Origin: Candidatus Neomicrothrix sp. UBA7884
GTDB lineage: Bacteria > Actinomycetota > Acidimicrobiia > Acidimicrobiales > MedAcidi-G1
Length of the DNA: 9,642 nucleotides
NCBI GenBank assembly: GCA_002501135.1
Contig: DLRQ01000084.1
Coordinates: 890 to 10,531 of the forward strand
Direction: 5' to 3'
In this document: piece by piece, positions 1-7,250 of the stretch
How the letters are laid out: the number at the start of each line of letters is the position of its first letter
How positions within the stretch are numbered: position 1 is the first letter of the stretch
Notes under the pieces: model-generated
The model's database searches: none
Told to the model about the DNA's origin: nothing
Seen by the model: only the letters and a program-made list of their open reading frames with translations
Position numbers and translations under genes: made by a program

Positions 1-209
1 GTCCACGGGTTCGGCTCGGCACCTGAGATGTCGATGCCGACCTCGCCCATTGCCTCGACGGCAACCGGGTTTACCGACTCGGCGGGCTCGGATCCAGCAG
101 AGTGGACCCTCACGGATCCGCCACCCAGGTGGCGCAGCCATCCTGCGGCCATCTGCGAGCGGCCTGCGTTGTGGATGCACAGGAAGAGAACCCCGGGCGT
201 GTCGTTCAC
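1..209 (-). CDS. Low-molecular-weight phosphatase / ArsC-type arsenate reductase, C-terminus cut by window edge
   Basis: Reading the minus strand from a GTG at 209 gives 69 codons before the window edge; the stop lies outside. Near the N-terminus is the phosphate-binding P-loop C-x5-R-S, read as LFLCIHNAGRSQMAAGW, with Cys11 as predicted nucleophile and Arg17-Ser18 closing the loop. Next come HSAGSEPAE (residues 39-47) and a stretch reading VEAMGEVGID. This combination is typical of thioredoxin- or mycothiol-coupled arsenate reductases of the low-molecular-weight tyrosine phosphatase fold, which reduce arsenate to arsenite in the cytoplasm. The GTG was chosen because it puts the P-loop at the usual distance from the N-terminus; the frame is closed 42 bp upstream by the typA stop codon. 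No good Shine-Dalgarno is visible, so coupling to typA is possible. It could instead be a protein tyrosine phosphatase, since the later catalytic Asp or resolving Cys residues are outside the window. Confidence 0.85.
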   Translation of the reverse strand, partial: MNDTPGVLFLCIHNAGRSQMAAGWLRHLGGGSVRVHSAGSEPAESVNPVAVEAMGEVGIDISGAEPNPW

Positions 210-251
210 TGGCCCGACGCTAACCGACGGCCAGACCCGGCCGATCAGATG

Positions 252-2084
252 TCAGGCTCTGGCGTTCTTGAGCTTCTTGAGGCTGCGTGCCCTCTCACCG
301 GAATCAAGCACGACCTTACGGAGGCGGATCACCGCCGGGGTCACCTCGACACACTCGTCGTCGGCCACGTACTCGAGCGCCTGTTCCAGCGACAGCCGGC
401 GTGGCGGTGTGAGCCGGATGGTGTCGTCTGAGGCTGATGCCCGGACGTTGGTGAGCTTCTTCTCGCGGCAGATGTTGACGTCCATGTCCTCGGCCCTCGG
501 GTTCTCGCCGACGATCATGCCTCCGTAGACCTTCTCGGTCGGCCCCACGAACAGCGTGGTGCGCTCCTGGAGGGAGGTGATGGCGTAGGCGGTGGTTGCC
601 CCCACCCTGTCGGCGACGATGCTTCCGGTCTGGCGGGTCCGTAGTTCTCCCTTCCAGGGCTCCCAGCCCTCGAACACGTGGTGCAGGAGGCCGGTTCCAC
701 GGGTCTCGGTCAGGAACTCGGTCCGGAACCCGATCAGCGCCCTGGCTGGGACCACGTAGTCGAGGCGAACCCAGCCGGTGCCGTGGTTGGTCATGTCCTC
801 CATGCGTGCCTTGCGTTCACCGAGCAACTGGGTGACGGCACCCATGTGTTCCTCGGGTACGTCAACCGAGAGCCTCTCGGTTGGTTCGTTCAGCACGCCG
901 TCGACCTCGCGGAGCAGGACTGCCGGCTTGCCCACGGTGAGCTCAAAGCCCTCGCGGCGCATCGTCTCGACGAGGATTGCCAACTGCAGCTCTCCCCTTC
1001 CCTGGACCTCCCAGGTGTCGGGCCTCTCAGTGGGGAGAACCCGGATGGAGACGTTGCCGACCAGCTCTGCGTCGAGCCTGACCTTGACCTGGCGTGCGGT
1101 CAGCTTGGTGCCGTCATTGCCGGCAACAGGCGAGGTGTTGACCCCGATTGCCATGGAGAGGGTTGGCTCGTCGACGGTGATCTCGTGCATCGGCCTGGGG
1201 TCTTCGGGGTCGGCGAGGGTTTCGCCGATGGTGACCTCCTCAATGCCGGACACGTAGACGATCTCGCCTGGCCCGGCCTCTTCGACGTCTACCTGGGCGA
1301 GCGCCTCGGTAACCGAGATTGTGCCGACCTTGGCGGGCTGTATCGAACCGTCGGTTCGGCACCAGGCCACGGTTGCGCCGCGTCGGAGTATTCCGCTGTC
1401 GACGCGACAGATGGCGATGCGCCCAACGTAGGGGGATGCATCCAGGTTGGTCACGTGGGCGCGGAGCGGCTCGTCGGGGTCATAGGACGGAGGCGGTACG
1501 TGTTCCAGCACGACTTCGAAGAACGGGTCCATGTTGGTTCCGGGAACATCGGGGTCGTGGGTTGCGATTCCCGAACGGGCATCGGCGTAGACAATCGGAA
1601 ACTCAATCTGTTCGTCGGTCGCATCGAGGTCCATGAACAGCTCGTAGACCTCGTCGACAACCTCGCGGAGGCGTGCGTCGGGGCGGTCGATCTTGTTCAC
1701 GACCACGACGATCGTGAGACCGGCCTCGAGTGCCTTGCGCAGCACGAACCGGGTCTGGGGCCGCGGGCCCTCGGCGGCATCGACCAGCAGGAGGACCCCG
1801 TCGACCATGTTGAGCGCCCGTTCGACCTCGCCGCCGAAGTCGGCGTGGCCGGGGGTGTCGACAATGTTGATCTTTACGTCACCGCGCCTGACGGCCGTGT
1901 TCTTGGCGAGGATGGTGATGCCTTTTTCGCGCTCCAGGTCCATTGAGTCCATGACACGCTCGGCAACCTGCTCGTTCTCCCGAAAAGCTCCGGACTGGCG
2001 CAGGAGGGCGTCGACGAGCGTGGTCTTGCCGTGGTCGACGTGCGCGATTACGGCGATGTTGCGGAGGTCTGAGCGAATGGCCAC
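252..2084 (-). CDS. typA: Translational GTPase TypA/BipA
   Basis: This 610-residue protein has the full length of TypA/BipA, a ribosome-associated GTPase of the EF-G/LepA group linked to stress response and ribosome assembly. The GTPase domain is intact: G1 AHVDHGKTT (residues 14-22), the EREKGITI switch I segment (51-58), G3 DTPGH (76-80), G4 NKID (130-133) and a G5-like DARSG (168-172). After this come the beta-barrel domain 2 (about 205-290), an EF-G-like domain III and the BipA-type C-terminal part, with GRGELQL, a domain V stretch around RALIGFRTEFLTETRGTG, and YGGMIVGEN. The start is a GTG; no strong ribosome binding site precedes it, and no plausible later start exists before the G1 motif. 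It lies 81 bp downstream of glxD on the same strand but has no functional link to it that I can see. It shares the strand with the phosphatase gene that follows 42 bp later. Confidence 0.97.
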   Translation of the reverse strand: MAIRSDLRNIAVIAHVDHGKTTLVDALLRQSGAFRENEQVAERVMDSMDLEREKGITILAKNTAVRRGDVKINIVDTPGHADFGGEVERALNMVDGVLLLVDAAEGPRPQTRFVLRKALEAGLTIVVVVNKIDRPDARLREVVDEVYELFMDLDATDEQIEFPIVYADARSGIATHDPDVPGTNMDPFFEVVLEHVPPPSYDPDEPLRAHVTNLDASPYVGRIAICRVDSGILRRGATVAWCRTDGSIQPAKVGTISVTEALAQVDVEEAGPGEIVYVSGIEEVTIGETLADPEDPRPMHEITVDEPTLSMAIGVNTSPVAGNDGTKLTARQVKVRLDAELVGNVSIRVLPTERPDTWEVQGRGELQLAILVETMRREGFELTVGKPAVLLREVDGVLNEPTERLSVDVPEEHMGAVTQLLGERKARMEDMTNHGTGWVRLDYVVPARALIGFRTEFLTETRGTGLLHHVFEGWEPWKGELRTRQTGSIVADRVGATTAYAITSLQERTTLFVGPTEKVYGGMIVGENPRAEDMDVNICREKKLTNVRASASDDTIRLTPPRRLSLEQALEYVADDECVEVTPAVIRLRKVVLDSGERARSLKKLKNARA

Positions 2085-2165
2085 CCGGGAACGCTACGGC
2101 CCTGTGGGCTCCGGCGTGTGGACATGTGACCGATGGCTTGGCCGCCGGCCACTCCTGGCTGTGTG
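2085..2165 (-). other. Short gap between glxD and typA with a small hairpin
   Basis: The 81-bp gap between the glxD stop and the typA start contains a perfect 5-bp inverted repeat, TGGCC-GCC-GGCCA, at 2139-2151. It has a 3-base loop and no following T-tract on either strand. It is too weak to call an intrinsic terminator. I see no convincing -10/-35 pair for typA. Whether typA has its own promoter here or is read through from the glx genes cannot be decided from the sequence. Confidence 0.4.
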
Positions 2166-3485
2166 TCAGCTGGACGCTCCGGGGATCCAGCCGGTTCCGG
2201 CAAGCGGCACGCCGGCCATTGCCGCCGCCTCGACCGTGAGGGCTGCCAGGTCCTCGGGTTCAAGGTTGAGGACATGGGACTTACCGCATGCGCGGGCCAG
2301 TGTCTGGGTCTCAAGGGTAAGCACCTGGAGGTAGTTGGCGAGACGTCGCCCCCCGATGACGGGGTCAAGGCGTGCGGACAGGTCCGGATCCTGGGTGGTG
2401 ATGCCGGCCGGGTCAGTTCCGTCCTGGTAGTCCTCCCAGAAGCCGGCCGCTGAGCCGAGGGCCCTGTACTCAGCGTCGTAGGCCGGGTCGTTGTCGCCGA
2501 GGGCTATCAGGGCTGCGGTTCCGATGGAGACGACATCGGCACCCAGCGCCAGTGCCTTGGCGACGTCGGCACCCGACCTGATTCCGCCTGCCGCGATGAG
2601 CTTTACCTCCCTGTGCGCCCCGAGTTCACGAAGGGCCCTGACGGCTTCTGGGATTGCGGCCAGCGTCGGGATGCCGACGTGTTCGATGAAGACGTCCTGG
2701 GTTGCTGCGGTTCCGCCCTGCATGCCGTCGACGACTACGGCGTCGGCGCCTGCCTTAACCGCCAGCGCAGTGTCGTAGTAGGGCCGGGCCGCTCCGAGCT
2801 TGACGTAGATGGGGACTCTCCAGTCGACGATCTCGCGCAGTTCGATGATCTTGATCGCCAGATCGTCGGGACCGGTCCAGTCCGGGTGCCGACAGGCCGA
2901 GCGCTGGTCGATGCCCACTGGAAGTGTCCGCATCTCGGCGACCCGTTCGGTGATCTTCTGGCCGAGCAGCATTCCTCCCCCGCCGGGCTTGGCCCCCTGG
3001 CCGACAACAACCTCGATTGCGTCGGCCCGCCGCAGGTCGTCGGGGTTCATGCCGTACCGGGAGGGGAGGTACTGGTAGACCAGCTTCGTGGAATGGCCGC
3101 GTTCCTCCTCGGTCATTCCTCCGTCACCGGTGGTGGTCGAGGTGCCGGCGGCCGACGCACCCCGTCCGAGGGCCTCCTTGGCCTGGGACGAGAGCGAGCC
3201 GAAGCTCATGCCGGCGATAGTGACCGGTATGTCGAGGTGTACCGGATGCTCGGCCCGACCTTCGCCGATGACGACGTCGGTTCCACAGGCCTCGCGGTAG
3301 CCCTCGAGCGGGTAGCGGGACATCGACGCCCCTAGGAAGACCAGATCGTCGAGTGTGGGAAGGACCCTCTTGGCGCCCCAGCCGCGGATACGGTAGATGC
3401 CGGTGTTGGCGGCCCGCCTGATCTCGGCGATGGTGTTGCGGTCAAACGAGTAGGACTCCCGCTGGTGCCAGGTGTCGGAGGTCAT
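2166..3485 (-). CDS. glxD: FMN-binding glutamate synthase-family protein, GlxD / N-methylglutamate synthase MgsC type
   Basis: This 439-residue protein matches the FMN-binding TIM-barrel domain of the glutamate synthase large subunit, without the other domains. Visible motifs are AGMSFGSLS (91-99), TGDGGM (119-124), the glycine-rich GQGAKPGGGG (162-171), VDGMQGGT (252-259) and the phosphate-binding AAGGIRSG (298-305). The C-terminal segment ITTQDPDL...ACGKSHVLNLEPEDL is characteristic of the GlxD/MgsC group. In N-methylglutamate synthase this subunit is the catalytic flavin subunit working with 2-oxoglutarate. The protein has only three Cys (67, 198, 400), and none forms the C-x5-C-x4-C cluster of classical GltB, so a 3Fe-4S centre is unlikely. 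The ATG overlaps the glxC stop as ATGA, with GGGAGG at 3497-3492 six bases upstream, so translation is probably coupled. The true substrate (ammonia or an amine) cannot be read from the sequence. Confidence 0.92.
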   Translation of the reverse strand: MTSDTWHQRESYSFDRNTIAEIRRAANTGIYRIRGWGAKRVLPTLDDLVFLGASMSRYPLEGYREACGTDVVIGEGRAEHPVHLDIPVTIAGMSFGSLSSQAKEALGRGASAAGTSTTTGDGGMTEEERGHSTKLVYQYLPSRYGMNPDDLRRADAIEVVVGQGAKPGGGGMLLGQKITERVAEMRTLPVGIDQRSACRHPDWTGPDDLAIKIIELREIVDWRVPIYVKLGAARPYYDTALAVKAGADAVVVDGMQGGTAATQDVFIEHVGIPTLAAIPEAVRALRELGAHREVKLIAAGGIRSGADVAKALALGADVVSIGTAALIALGDNDPAYDAEYRALGSAAGFWEDYQDGTDPAGITTQDPDLSARLDPVIGGRRLANYLQVLTLETQTLARACGKSHVLNLEPEDLAALTVEAAAMAGVPLAGTGWIPGASS

Positions 3486-4183
3486 CTGGTGCCTCCCGGA
3501 CCCTCTGCAAGTTCCGTGTCTATGTCGTCGACATGGAAGCTGTACAGCCGGCGCTCTGAGCCGTAGCGCCTGAAGTCAGCCGGTGAGGCTGTCATGTCGG
3601 CTGCCTCGAGAAGGTGTCCGACAGCTGCGAGGTTTTCGGGTCTCATCTCCTTTTCGACACAGTCAGAGCCGAGGGACTCAACCTCGCCACGCACGTAGAG
3701 GATTGCCTCGTAGATGGAGTCACCCAGGTCTGCGCCGGCATCGCCCAGCACAACCAGGTTGCCGGCCTGGGCCATGAACGCACCCATGTGGCCGATGCTG
3801 CCGCCCACGACGATGTCGACGCCCTTCATGGAGATGCCGCACCTGGCACCGGCGTCTCCGTCGATTACGACCAGACCACCGCAACCGGTTGCTGCGGCCG
3901 ACATCGACGCGTTGCCTGTAGTTCGTACTGTTCCAGACATGATGTTCTCGGCGAGGCCGGGACCGGAGTTGCCGTTCACAACCACGGTTCCGGCCTGGTG
4001 CATTCCGGCGCAGTAGTAGCCGACCGAGCCGGCCACCTCGACTGTCAGATCAGTCGTTATCCCACATGCGACTGCATGCGCCCCTCGGGGGTTGAGGACG
4101 TCGAACCCGCCGCTGTCGGCATCGTGGAGCACCTGGTTGAGTTGACGAAGTGAAACCTCGGCGAGGTCGATGGCCGTGCTCAT
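3482..4183 (-). CDS. glxC: GXGXG-domain glutamate synthase subunit, GlxC / MgsB type
   Basis: This protein of about 233 residues corresponds to the C-terminal right-handed beta-helix (GXGXG) domain of the glutamate synthase large subunit. Regular glycine-containing turns run from about residue 48 to 165, for example VEVAGSVGYYCAG, GTVVVNGNSG, GLVVIDGDAGARCG, DIVVGGSIGHMG and NLVVLGDAGADLGDSIYEA. In full-length GltB this domain is structural and helps form the ammonia tunnel. Here it presumably bridges the amidotransferase and the FMN subunit. I chose the ATG at 4183 because it makes an ATGA overlap with the glxB stop and has GGAG (4196-4193) nine bases upstream. An ATG five codons earlier, at 4198, is possible but has poorer spacing. 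The stop overlaps the glxD start by four bases. S. meliloti glxBCD and methylotroph mgsABC have the same order. Confidence 0.9.
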   Translation of the reverse strand: MSTAIDLAEVSLRQLNQVLHDADSGGFDVLNPRGAHAVACGITTDLTVEVAGSVGYYCAGMHQAGTVVVNGNSGPGLAENIMSGTVRTTGNASMSAAATGCGGLVVIDGDAGARCGISMKGVDIVVGGSIGHMGAFMAQAGNLVVLGDAGADLGDSIYEAILYVRGEVESLGSDCVEKEMRPENLAAVGHLLEAADMTASPADFRRYGSERRLYSFHVDDIDTELAEGPGGTR

Positions 4184-5079
4184 GCCGCAAGGCTCCATGT
4201 GTAGACCCGCGCCGGCTCCGGTTCCCAGACCTCGGCATCGACGACTCCTGGAAGGCGTGCGATTGCCCGGTACTCAGACGACATGGCGACCCAGTCGTCG
4301 GTCTCAGCTACAACCGCCGGCTTGCACGAGATCGGATCACGCAGAATCGCGAAGCCGTCGACGGTTCCGATGGCAAGGGTGTAGAAGCCGTCGAGATCTG
4401 TCAGCGCCCGCTGGAGAGCCTGTGCGAGAGAGTCACCCGAGCCGAGCCGCCAGGAGACGTACCCGGCCGCGACCTCGGAGTCGTTGAGGGTCTGGAATGA
4501 CTCACCCTGCTGCTCGAGGCGGAGGCGCAACTGGTTGTGGTTCGAGAGCGACCCGTTGTGCACGAGGCAGGTGTCGGATCCGGTGGAGAACGGGTGTGAG
4601 CCGTTTGCGGTGACAGCAGACTCGGTTGCCATTCGGGTGTGTGCCACGGCATGGGTTCCGGTGCGTGCAGCCAGGCCGTACCGGGTTGCGAGCAGATCGG
4701 GGTCGCCGACCGACTTGTAGAGCTCGATCTGTGAGCCGTAGCTGAGCACCTCAATGTCGACCATGTTGTCGATGAGCCATCGTCGAGCCGCTCGACCGTC
4801 GCCGGTTGTCTCAAATACGGCGTGGTCGTGGAGGGGGCGCACCAGGACCTCTGCGGACAGAACCTCTTCGAGCGCCGTGGCGGTTTCGTCCCAGTCTGGC
4901 CGGGGTCCGTCGGCAAGCACGGTTATCCGTGTCGTGGCGTCGTTGCCGCTGCCGAAGGTGGCGACCCCGGCGCTGTCACGGCCCCGATCGCGGACCTCGT
5001 GGATCATGTCCGCAGTCAGGCGTCCGAGTTCTCCGCGGTGCGTGGGGGTCTTGAGGAAGAGGCCGACGATGCCACACAT
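4180..5079 (-). CDS. glxB: Class II glutamine amidotransferase, GlxB / MgsA type
   Basis: The 299-residue product begins MCGIVGLF, so removal of Met leaves Cys2 as the N-terminal nucleophile of a class II (Ntn-type) glutaminase. Other family residues are present: RDRGRDSAG (30-38), HTRMAT (147-152, with the glutamine-binding Arg149), HNGS (174-177, the oxyanion-hole Asn-Gly) and NDSE (199-202). The expected role is to release ammonia from glutamine, or to bind a gamma-glutamyl amide and release its amine, and pass it through GlxC to the FMN subunit GlxD. It is the first gene of the minus-strand operon. The ATG has a strong ribosome site, AAAGGGGAG at 5093-5085, five bases upstream. Its length matches the stand-alone GlxB/MgsA proteins and is much shorter than PurF or GlmS. 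With GlnT encoded divergently, a gamma-glutamylamide substrate is an attractive inference. Confidence 0.92.
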   Translation of the reverse strand: MCGIVGLFLKTPTHRGELGRLTADMIHEVRDRGRDSAGVATFGSGNDATTRITVLADGPRPDWDETATALEEVLSAEVLVRPLHDHAVFETTGDGRAARRWLIDNMVDIEVLSYGSQIELYKSVGDPDLLATRYGLAARTGTHAVAHTRMATESAVTANGSHPFSTGSDTCLVHNGSLSNHNQLRLRLEQQGESFQTLNDSEVAAGYVSWRLGSGDSLAQALQRALTDLDGFYTLAIGTVDGFAILRDPISCKPAVVAETDDWVAMSSEYRAIARLPGVVDAEVWEPEPARVYTWSLAA

Positions 5080-5238
5080 GCTGACTCCCCTTTCGTTACG
5101 GGTCCGGGTGCTGGGTACAGTGAAACGGGTTCGGGTGTCTTCTATACCAGTGAAGACCCTTCACCTATAGTAGTGACACAATACCGAGAGGTCGACACCG
5201 GGTCGCACCTCACAGCACAGGTTTCCCAGGGGGATCAC
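5080..5238. promoter_or_regulatory. Divergent intergenic region between glxBCD and the glnT operon
   Basis: This 159-bp region is the only sizeable non-coding gap and must carry the promoters of both operons. Each end holds a strong ribosome site (AAAGGGGAG for glxB; AGGGGG at 5228-5233 for glnT). The middle is locally AT-richer than its surroundings. TATAGT at 5166-5171 (plus strand) and TATAGA at 5146-5141 (minus strand) are possible -10 hexamers for divergent transcription; neither has a convincing -35 at 16-18 bp. Both lie inside a nested palindrome. A regulator bound there could control both directions; the XRE-cupin protein encoded two genes away is the obvious candidate. Confidence 0.65.
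5135..5179. repeat. Nested 45-bp palindrome, candidate operator
   Basis: Three pairs of inverted 5-mers are nested around position 5157. The inner pair is GTGAA (5150-5154) and TTCAC (5160-5164) around GACCC. The middle pair is CTATA (5142-5146) and TATAG (5166-5170), offset by one base. The outer pair is GTGTC (5135-5139) and GACAC (5175-5179). A direct copy of CAGTGAA lies at 5118-5124, exactly 30 bp before the copy at 5148-5154, which is about three helical turns. There is no T-tract and no adjacent gene end, so this is more likely a protein-binding site than a terminator. Linking it to the XRE-cupin protein is inference from position. Confidence 0.6.
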
Positions 5239-6597
5239 ATGGGCGCACTCGACGACATCGGGGCAAAGGTCGAAGCCGACGGCATCGAGTTCATCTACGC
5301 CATGTACGTGGAGATGCACGGAAAGCCGTGCGCCAAGCTTGTTCCGGTGAGCGCCCTCGAGGGCCTCATGACCGACGGTGCAGGGTTCGCCGGCTTCGCA
5401 TCGGGGCCTATGGGCCAGAATCCCTCCAGCCCCGACATGATCGCCGTTCCGGACCCGGCCACCTACACACAGCTCCCCTGGCAGCCCAACGTGGCCGCAA
5501 TGCAGTGCGACCCGACCGTCGAGGGTGAGCTCTGGCCCTACGCACCACGCGTGATCCTGGGTCGGGCCCTGAAGGCCCTCGCTGAACGCAACCTGGTGCT
5601 CAAGGCCGGCGTCGAGGCCGAGTACTCCCTCGTGACACGTAACGAAGACGGCTCCATATCGGTCGCCGACGAGCGAGACGTCGACCCACTTCCCTGCTAC
5701 GACGCCAAGGGCCTCACCCGCATGCTGCCCCACCTCACCGAGGTGTCAAGGAACCTCGATGCCATGGGCTGGGGCAACTACGCAAACGACCACGAGGACG
5801 CCAACGGCCAGTTCGAGCAGAACTGGCAGTACGCGGATGCAATGACCACGGCCGACCGCCTGATCCTCTTCCGCCTGATGATCCACACCATGGCCCAGCG
5901 CGACGGCCGGTACGCCACCTTCATGCCCAAGCCGTTCACCGACAAGACCGGCAACGGACTCCACGCCCACTTCAGCCTCTGGACCGCCGACACCGACGAG
6001 CCCCTCTTCATCGGAGGCGACGACGACACCAAGGGCCTCGGCCTCAGCCAACTCGCCTACCAGTTCACCGCCGGGCTCATCGCCCACGCACCATCGCTCG
6101 TGGCGGTTGCCTGCCCGATCGTGAACTCCTACAAGCGGATGGGCGTGGGCGCCCCCACCTCGGGAGCCACCTGGGCTCCGGCATACGCGGCATTCGGAGG
6201 CAATAACCGAACCCAGATGATCAGGGTGCCCGAACCCGACCGCATCGAGGTCCGCCTGGGTGACGGTGCAGCCAACCCCTACCTGATGTTCGCCGCAATG
6301 CTCGCCTGTGGCATTGACGGGGTCGACAACGAGATGGATCCCGGAGCGCCGAACACGGACAACCTGTTCGAGATGTCGCCAGATGAGGTGGCGGCCCGCG
6401 GAATAGCCGTTCTACCGCCGACGCTGCTCCACGCCGCCGAGAACCTCGCAACCGATGAAGTCCTGGCCAACGGCCTCGGCCAGACTGCGGACGGCCCCTA
6501 CAGGGACTACTTCGTGAAGGTCAAGCGCGACGAGTTCCTGGCCCACCACCACGAGGTGACGGCCGCTGAGATCGACCACTACCTCACGTTGTTCTAG
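5239..6597 (+). CDS. glnT: Type III glutamine synthetase GlnT / gamma-glutamylmethylamide synthetase-like
   Basis: This 452-residue protein belongs to the glutamine synthetase superfamily. It shows the active-site segments GVEAEYS (124-130, metal-binding Glu126/Glu128), HEDANGQFEQNW (185-196), GNGLHAHFS (238-246) and NSYKR (296-300). APTSGATWAP, then GNNRTQMIRV and LGDGAANPYL, are typical of the GlnT/GmaS branch and differ from ordinary GlnA. These ATP-dependent enzymes join glutamate to ammonia or, in GmaS, to methylamine or another amine, giving a gamma-glutamylamide. The ATG at 5239 was chosen because AGGGGG (5228-5233) lies five bases upstream and the protein starts at the family's usual length; the frame is open further upstream only antisense to glxB. 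It is divergent from glxBCD and heads a plus-strand operon. Pairing with glxBCD favours an amine substrate, but the sequence alone cannot prove which one. Confidence 0.93.
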   Translation: MGALDDIGAKVEADGIEFIYAMYVEMHGKPCAKLVPVSALEGLMTDGAGFAGFASGPMGQNPSSPDMIAVPDPATYTQLPWQPNVAAMQCDPTVEGELWPYAPRVILGRALKALAERNLVLKAGVEAEYSLVTRNEDGSISVADERDVDPLPCYDAKGLTRMLPHLTEVSRNLDAMGWGNYANDHEDANGQFEQNWQYADAMTTADRLILFRLMIHTMAQRDGRYATFMPKPFTDKTGNGLHAHFSLWTADTDEPLFIGGDDDTKGLGLSQLAYQFTAGLIAHAPSLVAVACPIVNSYKRMGVGAPTSGATWAPAYAAFGGNNRTQMIRVPEPDRIEVRLGDGAANPYLMFAAMLACGIDGVDNEMDPGAPNTDNLFEMSPDEVAARGIAVLPPTLLHAAENLATDEVLANGLGQTADGPYRDYFVKVKRDEFLAHHHEVTAAEIDHYLTLF

Positions 6598-6615
6598 GCC
6601 GGGGTCACGAGAGCG

Positions 6616-7233
6616 GTGACCACCGGCCAAAAAGCCCACGAGACACTGACAGCCGACGAGGTCTGTCGGGTCATCGGGGAACGGGTACGCGAGTTGCGCC
6701 TGGGGCTGGGCCTGACAATGGAGACCTTCGCCGGCGATGCCGGCATCTCTCTCGGGATGCTCTCCAAGATCGAACACGGCCAGACCTCGCCGAGCCTGTC
6801 AACGCTGACCAGCCTCGCCAACGCAGCCGACGTTCCGTTCACGGCATTCTTCCGCGGCCTCGACGAGGAGCACGACGCCGTGATCGTGCCTTCCGGCCGA
6901 GGGCTGCAGATTGCCCACGAAGGAGACGGCAGCGGCCGCTCGTACAGCGACCTGGGAGCGCTACGCGGCCCACGCCGCCAGATCGAACCGGTGCTGGTGA
7001 CGATCACCGAGCCCAACGAGGTCTTTCCGCTGTTCCAGCACGCCGGGGTCGAGTTCATCCATATTCTCGAGGGCACTCTCGAGTACGGGTACGGGTCCAA
7101 GCGCTACACTCTGTCAACCGGCGACACCATGCAACTCCACGGCGAGGTGGCCCACGGCCCCACCGCTCTCATCGACCTGCCGATCCGCTTTCTCTCGTTG
7201 AAGGTCTACCCGATGCCCGAGACAACCACCTGA
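6616..7233 (+). CDS. XRE-family regulator with C-terminal cupin domain
   Basis: The 205-residue protein has an N-terminal helix-turn-helix of the Cro/CI (XRE) type at about residues 18-79; LTMETFAGDAGISLGMLSKI and the following HGQTSPSLSTL fit the usual pattern. A single cupin barrel follows at about 127-198, with HAGVEFIHILEG containing candidate metal-ligand residues and GDTMQLHGEVAHGP resembling the second cupin motif. This is the architecture of PuuR, which controls the gamma-glutamylputrescine genes including a glutamine-synthetase-like ligase. By analogy it probably senses an amine or its glutamyl derivative through the cupin and represses the divergent glnT and glxBCD operons; this is inference. 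The start is a GTG 18 bp after the glnT stop, with only a weak purine-rich GAGAG ahead, so its level may depend on read-through from glnT. Autoregulation is likely given its place inside the operon. Confidence 0.92.
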   Translation: MTTGQKAHETLTADEVCRVIGERVRELRLGLGLTMETFAGDAGISLGMLSKIEHGQTSPSLSTLTSLANAADVPFTAFFRGLDEEHDAVIVPSGRGLQIAHEGDGSGRSYSDLGALRGPRRQIEPVLVTITEPNEVFPLFQHAGVEFIHILEGTLEYGYGSKRYTLSTGDTMQLHGEVAHGPTALIDLPIRFLSLKVYPMPETTT

Positions 7234-7250
7234 TCGGCTAGAGAAGAAGC

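Noticed and set aside
1..209. Part of an arsenic resistance operon
   Set aside because: Only a single ArsC-like gene next to typA is visible, with no ArsR, ArsB/Acr3 or other ars gene in the window.
210..233. Inverted TGGCC/GGCCA arms between typA and the phosphatase gene
   Set aside because: The arms are five bases with a 14-base loop and no T-tract, so this is not supported as a terminator or operator.
28..528. Plus-strand open frames over the left edge
   Set aside because: They are shadows of the phosphatase and typA genes on the minus strand; the P-loop C-x5-R-S on the minus strand settles the coding strand.
678..1946. A 422-codon plus-strand open frame
   Set aside because: It lies entirely antisense to typA, whose GTPase and C-terminal motifs are unmistakable. 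The long open frame follows from GC-rich codon use and the translation shows no recognisable domain.
2139..2151. Hairpin TGGCC-GCC-GGCCA as a terminator after glxD
   Set aside because: The stem is only five base pairs and no T-tract follows on either strand; such palindromes are common by chance at this GC content.
4822..5238. Upstream extension of the glnT frame giving a 591-residue product
   Set aside because: The extension runs antisense through glxB and the promoter region. The ATG at 5239 has a strong ribosome site and gives the normal family length.
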